A DNA stretch of 64,000 nucleotides from BOG-908 sp963751795. Lineage in GTDB: Bacteria; Pseudomonadota; Alphaproteobacteria; Acetobacterales; Acetobacteraceae. The notes under the pieces are model-generated. The model did no database searches, was not told the DNA's origin, and saw nothing but the letters and a program-made list of their open reading frames with translations. The stretch lies in contig CAVVVI010000004.1 of assembly GCA_963751795.1 (NCBI GenBank), forward strand, positions 930,001-994,000, read 5' to 3'. Shown in pieces: positions 9,699 through 17,926 of this stretch; position 1 is the stretch's first letter; each line of letters opens with the position of its first letter. Position numbers and translations under genes: made by a program.

Positions 9699-10148
9699 AT
9701 GTCCAATCTCGTACTCGAGTTGCGTCAAGGCGACATGATGGTCGTCAACGGCGCCGCCATCCGGTTCCGCAGCCGCACGCGTATCGAGCTGACGGCCCAT
9801 GCGCGATTCCTGTTCGGCCGCCAGATCATGGCCCCGAACGAGGCCGACACCCCGGCGCGGCGCATCTATTTCGCCTTGCAGACCGCCTATATCGGCGACG
9901 AGCCGGAGCGCAGGAGCGGCCTGGCCGACGCCGCCCTGCTGATCGAGGCATTCAAGGCAGCCACCACATCGGCCTCGGCGGCCGCCCTGCTCGATGGCGC
10001 GCTGGCCTGTGCGCGATCGGACAAATGCTACCTCGCGCTGCGTCTGGCGCGCCGCGTCGTGCGGCACGAGGACGCGGTGCTGGGCCGGCCGCACCCCTCA
10101 GGCGAACAGGGACAGCACGCCGGCGCTGCCGCCTGCGGCACCGCCTGA
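9699..10148 (+). CDS. flbT: Flagellar biosynthesis repressor FlbT
   Basis: In Caulobacter, FlbT destabilises flagellin mRNA by acting at its 5' untranslated region. The product is 149 aa and matches the family start: LVLELRQGDMMVVNGAAIRF, then a segment with RTRIELTAHARFLFGRQIM. The start ATG has AAGGAT upstream. The 3' end overlaps the convergent DUF1217 gene by 51 nt, and the last roughly 25 residues (Gly/Ala/His-rich) are unlike the family, so the overlap region may not be under FlbT-specific selection. The flagellin target gene is 0.9 kb away. Confidence 0.88.
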   Translation: MSNLVLELRQGDMMVVNGAAIRFRSRTRIELTAHARFLFGRQIMAPNEADTPARRIYFALQTAYIGDEPERRSGLADAALLIEAFKAATTSASAAALLDGALACARSDKCYLALRLARRVVRHEDAVLGRPHPSGEQGQHAGAAACGTA

Positions 10149-10937
10149 GGCTGCCGGCGCCGGTGCTATGATGCTGAACAGCGCGTCGCCCGAGGTGTCG
10201 GCGTTGTCGTCGTACAGCGCGGCGACGCTGCCCGGCGCCGGGCCTGCGGCAGCGTTGGATTGCTGGGCGACCAGGTATTGCTCAGCCGCTTTCGTCACGT
10301 AGGCCGGCTTCTGTAGATCTGTCGGATGGAACTTGCCTTTCAGGATCGCGGTCTGCTGGTCGAAATCCAGCTGTTCGTAATTCTGCACCGGCAGGCCGAG
10401 GCTGGTGATCACGACGGCAAGCAGGTTGCTGTCGGATTGCACGGCAGCGACCGATTTGAGCGATGGCGCTTCGCGCGTGAAATACAGCGCGTTGGCCAGG
10501 CCGGGCGCTTCGGCATTGGCCGCCGTCTCGAACGTGTTGACGGTGTAGGCCTGCACGATTTGCTTCACCGCCCCGGCAGTAGCGAAAGGCGGCGTACGCC
10601 AGTTCGACAGCGCCTGGGCGAGCAGCTTGTATTTGACGTTGCCGAGCGTGTTGGCCAGCGACGTTTTCGCCGTGGGATCCTGCGTCAGCAGCTTGCGCAG
10701 GATGGCCGTGTTGCCGATCGCGTCGGGCAGGTTGAAGGCGCCCAGCACCACGCTCAGCGCCTTGTAGTTCTTCAGCAGCGCATCCGGCGAGGTGATGCCG
10801 GGCGCGGCCTTGGTGAAATAGCCGATCAATGCCGTCGCCTGCGCGTTCGACTTGATCGAGGCCGCGGCGCGGCTCGGCTCGTTCTTTGCGTACAGCGTAT
10901 AGAGGTCGATCGGGGAGGCGCCGACTGTGCCGCTCAT
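10098..10937 (-). CDS. DUF1217 domain protein (flagellar-associated, unknown function)
   Basis: The 279-aa product reads as a DUF1217 protein. Motifs include the LYTLYAKNEPSRAAASI N-terminus and repeated blocks of the kind NYKALSVVLGAFNLPD and DFDQQTAILKGKFHPTDLQ. The family is found almost only in alphaproteobacterial flagellar clusters, sometimes annotated as flagellar basal-body protein. Its mechanism is unknown to me. The C-terminus is Gly/Ala-rich and ends SAGVLSLFA. It is divergent from flagellin (132 bp between starts) and convergent with flbT. Confidence 0.85.
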   Translation of the reverse strand: MSGTVGASPIDLYTLYAKNEPSRAAASIKSNAQATALIGYFTKAAPGITSPDALLKNYKALSVVLGAFNLPDAIGNTAILRKLLTQDPTAKTSLANTLGNVKYKLLAQALSNWRTPPFATAGAVKQIVQAYTVNTFETAANAEAPGLANALYFTREAPSLKSVAAVQSDSNLLAVVITSLGLPVQNYEQLDFDQQTAILKGKFHPTDLQKPAYVTKAAEQYLVAQQSNAAAGPAPGSVAALYDDNADTSGDALFSIIAPAPAASGGAAGGSAGVLSLFA

Positions 10938-11069
10938 CGAACGGGTCCTTCTGTTTCAGGCGCGGCAGAAAATCTGCCCGAGGCGATTTTCCCACGTATG
11001 GATAAACGGGGCGTTAAGCATTGCGGGCCCATGATCGGCTTGTCCAAAACCTGATCGGGAAAAACCCAA

Positions 11070-12362
11070 ATGTCCTTGTTCTCCGTCAACACCAATCTCG
11101 GCGCCCTGGCTGCCTTGCAGTCCCTGAACCAGAACCAGCAGGCGATCACCACGGCGCAGGCCCAGGTCTCTACCGGCAAGAAGGTCGGCAGCGCCGCGGA
11201 TAATCCGGCGATCTACTCGATCTCCAACACCATCAATTCCAACATCGCCGGCCTCGCCGCGGTGTCGGACTCGCTGAACTTCGGCGCGCAGATCGTCAGC
11301 ACGGCGAGCAGTGCCATCAACCAGGTCAGCACCACGCTGGCCAGCCTGCAGCAGACGGTCACCAATTCCGGGCAGAGCGGCCTTAGCCTCACCACGCTGC
11401 AGAACCTGGTCACGGCCGACCTGTCACAGATCAACCAGTATGCGACGCAGTCCACCTTCACCGGCGTCAACCTGCTGACCACGCAGGGTGCCGGTGCCAC
11501 CAGCAACTCGCTCAACGTGGTGCAGGGGCTGGATGGCTCGGTGTTCAACGTCGCCAACCAAGCGACCGCGGTGGGCGGCGGCGGTGCCGTCACGCTGACC
11601 GATGCGCTGGGCCTGACCGGCCTGAACGTGGCGGCAGGCGGCACCAGCGGCTTCCAGGTGGCATTCAACAACAATCTCTCGGTAGGCAGCTTCGCCCCAG
11701 CCTCGGCCGCCGCCGCCACGCCGACGCCCAACACCGATGCCACGTTCCAGCTCACCACAGGCACCGGCGGCAGCGCGCACACCTATTCGTTCGAGTTCAC
11801 CGACGATGGTGCCACCACGCCGATCCCGCTGCAGACCAAGCAGAATGCCAACACCTCGATCATCGCCGTGCACATCAACAGCACGACGCAGTCCACCAAC
11901 CAGATCGTGGGTGCGCTGATCAACTCCGTCCGGGCGAATGGCTTCGGCGTGCTGCAGAATACCGACGGTTCGCTGAACGTGACGGGATCGAACGTGCAGA
12001 ACGCCACCTTCGGCAGCGTTTCGGCGGGCACCTACACGCCAAGCGCGGCGCTGGGTGTGACGGCAACCGCGCTGACCGGATCGCAGGCGCTGGTCTCGAC
12101 CGTGCAGAACGCGGTCAACAACGCCAATACGATTGCAGCCAATCTGGGCGCCGTCTCGCAGCAGATCACCGGCATCCAGAACTTTACCACCTCGCTCAGC
12201 TCGGCACTTACCGCCGGTGTCGGCGCGCTGACCGACGCTGACCTGGCCGCCGAGAGCGCGCGACTGACGTCGCTGCAGACCAAGCAGCAGTTGGCCACGC
12301 AGTCCCTCTCAATCGCCAACAAGCAGCCGCAATCCCTGCTCAGCCTGTTCCAGGGCCTGTAG
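11070..12362 (+). CDS. Flagellin
   Basis: This is the filament subunit. The product is 430 aa. The conserved N-terminal D0/D1 helices are present (SVNTNLGALAALQSLNQNQQ, then STGKKVGSAADNPAIYSI), as is the C-terminal SARLTSLQTKQQLATQSLSI followed by ANKQPQSLLSLFQGL. The Ser/Thr/Ala-rich middle (about residues 150-330) is the variable surface domain. flaF lies downstream after a 13-bp hairpin, and flbT is 0.9 kb upstream; both are known post-transcriptional flagellin regulators in this class. The 5' region 10938-11069 shows no convincing sigma-54 site on this strand. Confidence 0.95.
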   Translation: MSLFSVNTNLGALAALQSLNQNQQAITTAQAQVSTGKKVGSAADNPAIYSISNTINSNIAGLAAVSDSLNFGAQIVSTASSAINQVSTTLASLQQTVTNSGQSGLSLTTLQNLVTADLSQINQYATQSTFTGVNLLTTQGAGATSNSLNVVQGLDGSVFNVANQATAVGGGGAVTLTDALGLTGLNVAAGGTSGFQVAFNNNLSVGSFAPASAAAATPTPNTDATFQLTTGTGGSAHTYSFEFTDDGATTPIPLQTKQNANTSIIAVHINSTTQSTNQIVGALINSVRANGFGVLQNTDGSLNVTGSNVQNATFGSVSAGTYTPSAALGVTATALTGSQALVSTVQNAVNNANTIAANLGAVSQQITGIQNFTTSLSSALTAGVGALTDADLAAESARLTSLQTKQQLATQSLSIANKQPQSLLSLFQGL

Positions 12363-12372
12363 CAGCCAACGC

Positions 12373-12402
12373 TCAGCCGCCGGCGGCGACGCCGGCGGCT
12401 GA
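12373..12402 (+). terminator. Perfect 13-bp hairpin between flagellin and flaF
   Basis: The arms 12373-12385 and 12390-12402 are exact inverted repeats (TCAGCCGCCGGCG and its complement) around a GCGA tetraloop. No U-run follows, so this is either a Rho-assisted or partial terminator, or a 3' stabilising hairpin that keeps flagellin mRNA abundant relative to flaF. The flaF Shine-Dalgarno starts 10 nt after the hairpin. Confidence 0.7.
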
Positions 12403-12411
12403 ACCGTAATC

Positions 12412-12427
12412 AAGGGAGGCCACCATC
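12412..12427 (+). promoter_or_regulatory. Strong Shine-Dalgarno followed by an ATC start codon (flaF)
   Basis: AAGGGAGG at 12412-12419 is followed after 5 nt by ATC at 12425-12427. In that frame the codons read RNAASQYQK, the expected FlaF N-terminus, and an in-frame TAA at 12407-12409 excludes any start further upstream. No ATG, GTG or TTG occurs in this frame before the ATG at 12506. Confidence 0.7.
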
Positions 12428-12814
12428 CGCAACGCAGCGTCGCAATACCAGAAAACCAGTGAAGCCAGCCTGTCCGGACGGCAGGCCGAATGCGCGGCGT
12501 TCCGGATGATCAACCGCGAGTTGACGGAGTGCAGCGGGGCGGCCGAGAAAACGCGGGCGATCGGGCGCAATCACAGCCTGTGGTCGATCCTGGTGAAGGA
12601 TCTGTCGTTGGCTGAAAACCGTTTGCCTGAGGGTATGAAAGCGCATCTGATCGGGCTGGGCCTGTGGGTGATGCGCTACAGCACGCTCGCCCTGCTGCGC
12701 GATTTGCCGCTGCAGCCGCTGATCGAGGTGAACGGCAACGTGCTCGATGGATTGCTGGCGCAGGCCGATGCCGCGCAAAACGGCGCCGTGCCTGCAGGCG
12801 CGTTCAGCGCCTGA
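12425..12814 (+). CDS. flaF: Flagellar biosynthesis regulator FlaF, probable non-canonical ATC start
   Basis: FlaF is the partner and antagonist of FlbT in controlling flagellin synthesis. From the ATC at 12425 the product is 129 aa, the family length. It contains the N-terminal helix with QYQKTSEASLSGRQAE and the core NHSLWSILVKDLSLAENRLP, then LIGLGLWVMRYSTLALL. The first ATG (12506) would give 102 aa and delete the conserved first helix. The Shine-Dalgarno supports the ATC position and not 12506. Either a true AUC initiation codon or an ATG-to-ATC error or mutation is possible. Confidence 0.8.
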   Translation: MRNAASQYQKTSEASLSGRQAECAAFRMINRELTECSGAAEKTRAIGRNHSLWSILVKDLSLAENRLPEGMKAHLIGLGLWVMRYSTLALLRDLPLQPLIEVNGNVLDGLLAQADAAQNGAVPAGAFSA

Positions 12815-12820
12815 TTGCCG

Positions 12821-12852
12821 GTCACGTTGCCGCGAGAGCGCGGCGACGTGGC
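12821..12852 (+). terminator. Hairpin after flaF
   Basis: The arms 12821-12834 and 12839-12852 pair over 14 bp (with G-T wobbles) around AGAG, starting 7 nt after the flaF stop. No U-tract follows. It is a likely end of the flagellin-flaF message before the glucan synthase gene. Confidence 0.5.
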
Positions 12853-12978
12853 TGACAAATGCATTTCGGACGCCCGTGCCCAGGTTTCGCCATAATCGGG
12901 CCCGGAGCGTGCCGCAGTGCAACGTCTTATTCCCCCATGCGCTGGCTTGCTCGCCGGCACTCTCGGGGATGACACACC

Positions 12979-15651
12979 ATGACGACCCATGCTTCGGCCA
13001 TCGGCAGCCTGCACCAGGCACGCATAAAGCCGAGCCTGTTCAACCCGGCGACGCTGCTGGCGCTCGCCGTGGCCGCGGCAGCCAGCCTGGGCGTGTGGGA
13101 CCTGACCAACCAGCCGAAATCGGTCCCGGATTACGTGGGCGACGTGGGTGGCCTGGCGTTCTCGCCCTACCACCGGGGCGAGACACCCGAGGCTAATCAG
13201 TATCCGAGCACGGCCGAGATCAGGAGCGACCTGCAGAAGGCCTCGGGCATCACCGGCCGCATCCGCACCTACACGGTGGCCGGCCCGATGGCCGACATCC
13301 CGCACCTCGCCGCCGATTACCCGCTGCAGGTGACGCTGGGCGCCTGGCTGGACCGCAAGACCGATGCGGACGACGTGGAGGTCAAGCGCCTGATCCAGAC
13401 GGCCAACGCCAACCCCGATGTGGACCGCGTGATGGTGGGCAACGAGGTGCTGCTGCGTGACGATCTGAGCACCGCGCAGCTGATCGGCTACATCAAGAAG
13501 GTCCGCGCCGGGGTGCATGTGCCCGTCTCCACCGCCGAGCCCTGGCATGTGTGGATCAAGCACCCGGAGCTGGCCGCCTCGGTGGATTACATCACCATCC
13601 ACCTTCTGCCGTACTGGGAAGGCCTGCCCGTCGACCAGTCGCTGCGCTACATCATGGAGCGGCTCGATCAGGTGCAGGCCGCCTACCCCGGCAAGCACGT
13701 TGTGATCGGCGAGGTGGGCTGGCCGTCGAACGGCGTGGCGATCGGCGGCGCGCAGGCCAGCCGCGCGAACCAGGCGATCTTCCTGCGCCGGTTCTTCAAC
13801 ATCGCCCAGCAGCGCAACCTCGACTATTTCGTCATGGAAGCGTTCGACCAGCCTTGGAAGACCAGCTTCGAAGGCCGCGCCGCCGGTTATTGGGGCATGT
13901 TCGACCTGGACCGCCAGGCCAAATGGTCGATGAGCGGGCCGGTGACCGAAACGCCCGACTGGACGGACTGGGCCGGGCTGAGCGTGGCCGCCGCCGCGCT
14001 GGCAGCCGGGCTGCTGCTCTCGCGCCGGCCGGATATCCGCTTCACCGGCAAGCTGCTGGTGGCCGGCCTGGCCCAGGCGTTCGGCACGGTGTTCGCGCTG
14101 GTGCTGCTGGCCATGGCCGGCAAGTACCTGTCGCACTTCGCCGAGGTGATCTGGGGCACGCTGGCCGCCGGCCAGGCTCTGCTGCTGTTCCTGTTGATGG
14201 CCGACAGCTTCGAGCTGGCCGAGACGGTGTGGGGCCGCGTGCAGCGCCGCCGCCCGGTGATCGCCCCTGCCCCGGCCGGCGCGCCGCTGCCCAAGGTCAG
14301 CATCCATCTGCCGATCTGCAACGAGCCGCCGCACATGGTGCGCCAGACGCTCGATGCGCTCGCCCGGCTGGATTACGCGGATTTCGAGGTGCTGGTGATC
14401 GACAACAACACCACCGACCCCGCGCTGTGGGAGCCGGTGGCCGAGCATTGTGCCCGCCTGGGCGCCCGGTTCCGCTTCTTCCACCTCGGCCGCTGGCCCG
14501 GCTTCAAGGCCGGCGCGCTGAACTTCGCCATGGCGCACACCGCGCCCGATGCCGAGGTGATCGGCGTGCTCGACAGCGACTATCTGGTCGATGCCGATTG
14601 GCTGCGCTGCATGGTGCCGCAATTCGCCAACCCGCGCGTGGGCTTCGTGCAGTCGCCGCAGGATTACCACGACAATGACGGCAGCTTCTTCAAGCGACTG
14701 ATGTTCTGGGAATATGCCGGCTTCTTTCAGCTCGGCATGGTCAACCGCAACGAGCGGAACGCCATCATCCAGCACGGCACCATGAGCCTGGTGCGCCGCA
14801 CCGCGCTCGAGGAAGGCGGCAACTGGAGCGAGTGGACCATCACCGAAGACGCCGAGCTGGGCCTGCGCCTGTTCCGCGCCGGCTGGGAGGCGGTATATGC
14901 CCCGCGCAGCTTCGGCCGCGGTGTGATGCCCGACGATTTCGCGGCCTTCCGCAAGCAGCGTTTCCGTTGGGCCTATGGCGCCATGCAGATCGTGCGTGGC
15001 CATGCGGGCGCGCTGCTGAACCCGTTCAACCGCGAGCTGACGATGGGCCAGCGCTGGGCGTTCGTCACCGGCTGGCTGCCCTGGGTCGGCGACGCGCTCG
15101 GCCTTGCCTTCTTGGTGCTCGGCCTGGCCTGGTCGATCGGCCTGGTCATCGAGCCGCAGCGTTTCGAGTTCCCCATCGTGCTGTTCATGGTGCCCTCGAT
15201 CGGCCTGTTCTTCTTCAAGCTGGCGCAGATCTTCATCCTGTATGGCGCTCGCGTGCCCTGCGGCTGGCGCGACCGGCTGGGCGCGGCGGTGGCCGGGCTG
15301 GCGCTGAGCCACACGATCGGCAAGGCGGTCTGGAAGGGCCTGGCCGTCCGCAGCGCACCATTCCTGCGCACGCCGAAGATGGAGGACGCGCCGGCGCTGA
15401 TCCAGGGCCTCGTGATGGCCCGCGAAGAGCTCGTGCTGCTGGTGCTGAGCTGGGCGGCGATGGTTGCGGTCGGCTGGGTGCACCATTTGGCCACCTGGGA
15501 GGCGGTGCTGTGGTGTGCGGTGCTGCTGACGCAATCGCTGCCTTATCTGGCGGCGGTGACCGTGGCGCTCGTGGCAGCGTTTCCGGCCCGGGTGGCCGTG
15601 CGCCCCCGCGTGCTGCAGGGCCAGCTGGCGCCGCAGCTGGGCAGCGACTGA
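12979..15651 (+). CDS. Bifunctional GH17-GT2 beta-glucan synthase (NdvB-type architecture)
   Basis: The 890-aa membrane protein combines a periplasm-facing glycoside hydrolase 17 domain (about 50-310) with a processive family 2 glycosyltransferase (about 430-690). GH17: the acid/base Glu lies in MVGNEVLLR and the nucleophile Glu in VIGEVGWPS. GT2: VLVIDNNTTD, the metal-binding VLDSDYLVDADW, TITEDAELGLRLF and the KQRFRW motif (QxxRW). TM segments lie at the N-terminus, between the domains, and at the C-terminus (about 700-880). The same fusion is known from Pseudomonas NdvB and rhizobial NdvB/NdvC, which make beta-1,3 (or 1,3/1,6) glucans. The product here is inferred to be a periplasmic or cyclic beta-glucan. 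Confidence 0.88.
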   Translation: MTTHASAIGSLHQARIKPSLFNPATLLALAVAAAASLGVWDLTNQPKSVPDYVGDVGGLAFSPYHRGETPEANQYPSTAEIRSDLQKASGITGRIRTYTVAGPMADIPHLAADYPLQVTLGAWLDRKTDADDVEVKRLIQTANANPDVDRVMVGNEVLLRDDLSTAQLIGYIKKVRAGVHVPVSTAEPWHVWIKHPELAASVDYITIHLLPYWEGLPVDQSLRYIMERLDQVQAAYPGKHVVIGEVGWPSNGVAIGGAQASRANQAIFLRRFFNIAQQRNLDYFVMEAFDQPWKTSFEGRAAGYWGMFDLDRQAKWSMSGPVTETPDWTDWAGLSVAAAALAAGLLLSRRPDIRFTGKLLVAGLAQAFGTVFALVLLAMAGKYLSHFAEVIWGTLAAGQALLLFLLMADSFELAETVWGRVQRRRPVIAPAPAGAPLPKVSIHLPICNEPPHMVRQTLDALARLDYADFEVLVIDNNTTDPALWEPVAEHCARLGARFRFFHLGRWPGFKAGALNFAMAHTAPDAEVIGVLDSDYLVDADWLRCMVPQFANPRVGFVQSPQDYHDNDGSFFKRLMFWEYAGFFQLGMVNRNERNAIIQHGTMSLVRRTALEEGGNWSEWTITEDAELGLRLFRAGWEAVYAPRSFGRGVMPDDFAAFRKQRFRWAYGAMQIVRGHAGALLNPFNRELTMGQRWAFVTGWLPWVGDALGLAFLVLGLAWSIGLVIEPQRFEFPIVLFMVPSIGLFFFKLAQIFILYGARVPCGWRDRLGAAVAGLALSHTIGKAVWKGLAVRSAPFLRTPKMEDAPALIQGLVMAREELVLLVLSWAAMVAVGWVHHLATWEAVLWCAVLLTQSLPYLAAVTVALVAAFPARVAVRPRVLQGQLAPQLGSD

Positions 15652-15680
15652 GCCGCCCTCCCCGCGCGCCATCCACCTAG

Positions 15681-15720
15681 GCTGATGCCGGCGACCTCCT
15701 TGCGGGGCGCCGGCATCAGC
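15681..15720 (+). terminator. 13-bp hairpin terminator after the glucan synthase
   Basis: Perfect inverted arms 15681-15693 and 15708-15720 (GCTGATGCCGGCG and its complement) flank a 14-nt loop, 29 nt after the stop. A short CGTTT follows. Confidence 0.6.
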
Positions 15721-15796
15721 CGTTTCGGCACGGCCTAAATCTGCGCGGCGCAAGGCCGCCCGGCGAACCCGCGGCGGGCCATTCTGTTGCACATAC

Positions 15797-16273
15797 ATGC
15801 ATCGTCCGCTCCCGCCTTTGGCCATCCTGCTGAGTGCCGCCGGCATTCTGCCTTTCGCGATCTTCGGCGTCGGTGCGGTCGGCGCCAGCCAGCAGGGCGC
15901 GCTGACAGCCGCGCGCGGCCTGGTCGGCTACGGCGCCGTCATCCTGGCCTTCCTGGGCGGGGTGCATTGGGGCTTCACGCTGGCCGAGCCGGAAGACGCG
16001 CGGGCCGTGCGCGCCCGGCTGGTGCTCGGGGTGGCGCCCTCGCTGATCGGCTGGGTTGCCATGCTGGTCAGCATCGTCGCCGAGCCGGTGTTCAGCCTGA
16101 TGATCCTGATCGCCGGCTTCCTGTTGACGGTCGTCGTCGAATCGCGTGCCCATCACCGTGGGCTGGTCCCGGGCGGCTACATGGCCATGCGCTGGGTGGT
16201 ATCCGTGATCGTCGTGGCGCTGCTGACCACCGTCGTCGTGCTGCGGCTCGCCGGCGCCCACATCCTTCTCTGA
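15797..16273 (+). CDS. DUF3429 inner-membrane protein (copy 1)
   Basis: The 158-aa protein has about five hydrophobic helices and the DUF3429 signature GYGAVILAFLGGVHWGF near residues 44-60. The function is unknown; the family is widespread in alphaproteobacteria as a small integral membrane protein. A second, frame-disrupted member lies at 24079-24589. No strong ribosome site is seen ahead of the ATG. The next gene starts 65 bp later after an AT-rich patch. Confidence 0.8.
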   Translation: MHRPLPPLAILLSAAGILPFAIFGVGAVGASQQGALTAARGLVGYGAVILAFLGGVHWGFTLAEPEDARAVRARLVLGVAPSLIGWVAMLVSIVAEPVFSLMILIAGFLLTVVVESRAHHRGLVPGGYMAMRWVVSVIVVALLTTVVVLRLAGAHILL

Positions 16274-16338
16274 AGAATGTCTTTATTTTGCGACTTTTTT
16301 GTGCTTAACGAGACGTTATCAGGGTTGGAGAGCTTACC

Positions 16339-16629
16339 ATGCAGCAGGCGACAGTCATTCCGTTTCCGGTCCGCGACCCGCGCCAGCAGGAGCGTGAACG
16401 GCTGCGTGTGGCGTTGGCCGAGCTGCAGGATGCCGTCGCCGAGCAGAAACGGGCGCTGAGCGACTGGCGATTCGCCATGGCCGAGCTGGGCATCGGTGTG
16501 GCGGGGTTGGGGCAGGCGCTGATCAGCTATCAGGACAGCCTTGGCGGCGTGGAGAGCCAGCTCGGCGGCTTGCGGCAGGAAACTGCGCAGCTGCGCGCTA
16601 CAGCCGAAGCGTTATCCGCCGGCCGATAA
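16339..16629 (+). CDS. Small coiled-coil hypothetical protein
   Basis: The 96-aa product has no family I recognise. The ATG is preceded by GGAG with good spacing, after an unusually AT-rich stretch (16279-16320) that could hold a promoter. The sequence is highly helical: Arg/Glu-rich heptad-like LRVALAELQDAVAEQKRAL, then a Gly-containing linker and SQLGGLRQETAQLRATAEAL. It may be a small coiled-coil scaffold. The last 32 nt overlap the convergent MFS transporter gene. Confidence 0.6.
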   Translation: MQQATVIPFPVRDPRQQERERLRVALAELQDAVAEQKRALSDWRFAMAELGIGVAGLGQALISYQDSLGGVESQLGGLRQETAQLRATAEALSAGR

Positions 16630-17908
16630 TCGACAGGGCCGCCAGGCTGATGAGCGCGGTGGCGATCAGATACAAGCCGGGCGTCACCAGCCAGCCTGTC
16701 GCCTGGATGATAGCCTCCATGGCCAGCTGGGCGAAGCCGCCGAACACCACCACGCCCAGCGTGTAGCCAAGCGACAACCCCACCGCGCGGACGGGGAGCG
16801 GGAACATCTCGGCCAGCAGCGCCGCGGCGGGTGCCGTGTAGGCCGCGCGCAGCACGCTGACGGCGATGAACACGCCGGCCAGGATGCCGCCTGTGGGATG
16901 CGCGATGACCAGCAGCAGCAGCGGCAGCGTCACCACCGCCAGTGCCGCCACCGACGCCATCATCACCGGCAGGCGCCCATACCGGTCCGACCAGATGGCC
17001 GCTATGGGGGTGACCACAAGCGGCGCCAGCGAGGCCGTGAACGCGGCCGCGTAGCTGCCCGACATCGCCACGTGCAGGTGCCGATGAATGTAGGTCGGCA
17101 GATAGATGTTGAGGTAGGTGCCCGCGGTGCCTGCCGCCACCACGCAGGCGGCGAGCGCCAGCCGGCCAGGATGGCGCCGCAGCAGCATGGCGAGCGGTGC
17201 GGCCTGCCCGTGCTGCGCGCGGAATGGCGGCGTCTCGTCCACATGGCGGCGAACGTACCAGCCGACCGGGCCGATGAGCAGGCCGAGCAGGAAAGGCAGC
17301 CGGAAGCCCCAGGCGCCGACTTGCTGCGGCGACAGGCTGCCCGCCACCGCCCAGGCCACGCCGGAGCCCAGGATGGCCGACACCGCCTGGCTGGTGAACT
17401 GGAAGCTTCCGAAGAAGCCGGCGCGGCGGCCAGCATGCTCGATCATGAAGGCGGTGGCGCTGCCGAACTCGCCGCCGGCCGAGAAGCCCTGGATCAGGCG
17501 CGCGGCCAGAATACCGGCCGGGGCCCACAGCCCGATCGCGCGGTAGCTGGGGGTTACCGCCATCAACGCGGTGCCGAGCGTCATCAGCAGGATGGAGGCC
17601 GTCAGCGAGGCGCGCCGGCCGCGCCGGTCGGCGTAGCTGCCCAGGATGGCGGCACCGAACGGCCGGGCGAGGAACGACACGCCATAGGTGCCGAAGGTGA
17701 GGAGCAGGCCGGTGGCGGGATTGCTGGTGGGGAAGAACGACTCGGCAATCTGCTGCGCGAAGTAGCCGAAGACGGTGAAATCGTAGTATTCCAGCGCGTT
17801 ACCGGCGCTGGCTGCCAGGATGATAGCCGGCAGCGACGCGCCAGCCTGCGGCATCGCCGGGCTATCGATAGTGGCGGAAAGGGGCGCGCCGTCGTTGGCC
17901 TGGGTCAA
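16598..17908 (-). CDS. MFS transporter, metabolite:H+ symporter (MHS) type
   Basis: This is a twelve-TM secondary transporter of 436 aa. MHS-family signatures are visible: ALEYYDFTVFGYFAQQIAESFFP in TM1, the loop motif GSYADRRGRRASL (major facilitator motif A) and RLIQGFSAGGEFG. Relatives move small carboxylates, betaine or osmolytes (KgtP, ProP, ShiA); the sequence alone does not tell the substrate. The gene lies 18 bp downstream of hpnH on the same strand, so co-transcription is possible, but a functional link to hopanoids is not obvious. Confidence 0.9.
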   Translation of the reverse strand: MTQANDGAPLSATIDSPAMPQAGASLPAIILAASAGNALEYYDFTVFGYFAQQIAESFFPTSNPATGLLLTFGTYGVSFLARPFGAAILGSYADRRGRRASLTASILLMTLGTALMAVTPSYRAIGLWAPAGILAARLIQGFSAGGEFGSATAFMIEHAGRRAGFFGSFQFTSQAVSAILGSGVAWAVAGSLSPQQVGAWGFRLPFLLGLLIGPVGWYVRRHVDETPPFRAQHGQAAPLAMLLRRHPGRLALAACVVAAGTAGTYLNIYLPTYIHRHLHVAMSGSYAAAFTASLAPLVVTPIAAIWSDRYGRLPVMMASVAALAVVTLPLLLLVIAHPTGGILAGVFIAVSVLRAAYTAPAAALLAEMFPLPVRAVGLSLGYTLGVVVFGGFAQLAMEAIIQATGWLVTPGLYLIATALISLAALSIIGRRITLRL

Positions 17909-17926
17909 CGACGGCGCGCCTGCCTG

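Noticed and set aside
11014..11031. Sigma-54 promoter on the minus strand ahead of the DUF1217 gene
   Set aside because: TGGGCCCGCAATGCTT has one base too few between the GG and GC elements and a poor -24 box.
12676..15846. 1056-codon minus-strand ORF opposite the glucan synthase
   Set aside because: Shadow of the real GH17-GT2 gene; composition (His, Arg, Gln, Gly rich) and lack of motifs mark it as antisense.
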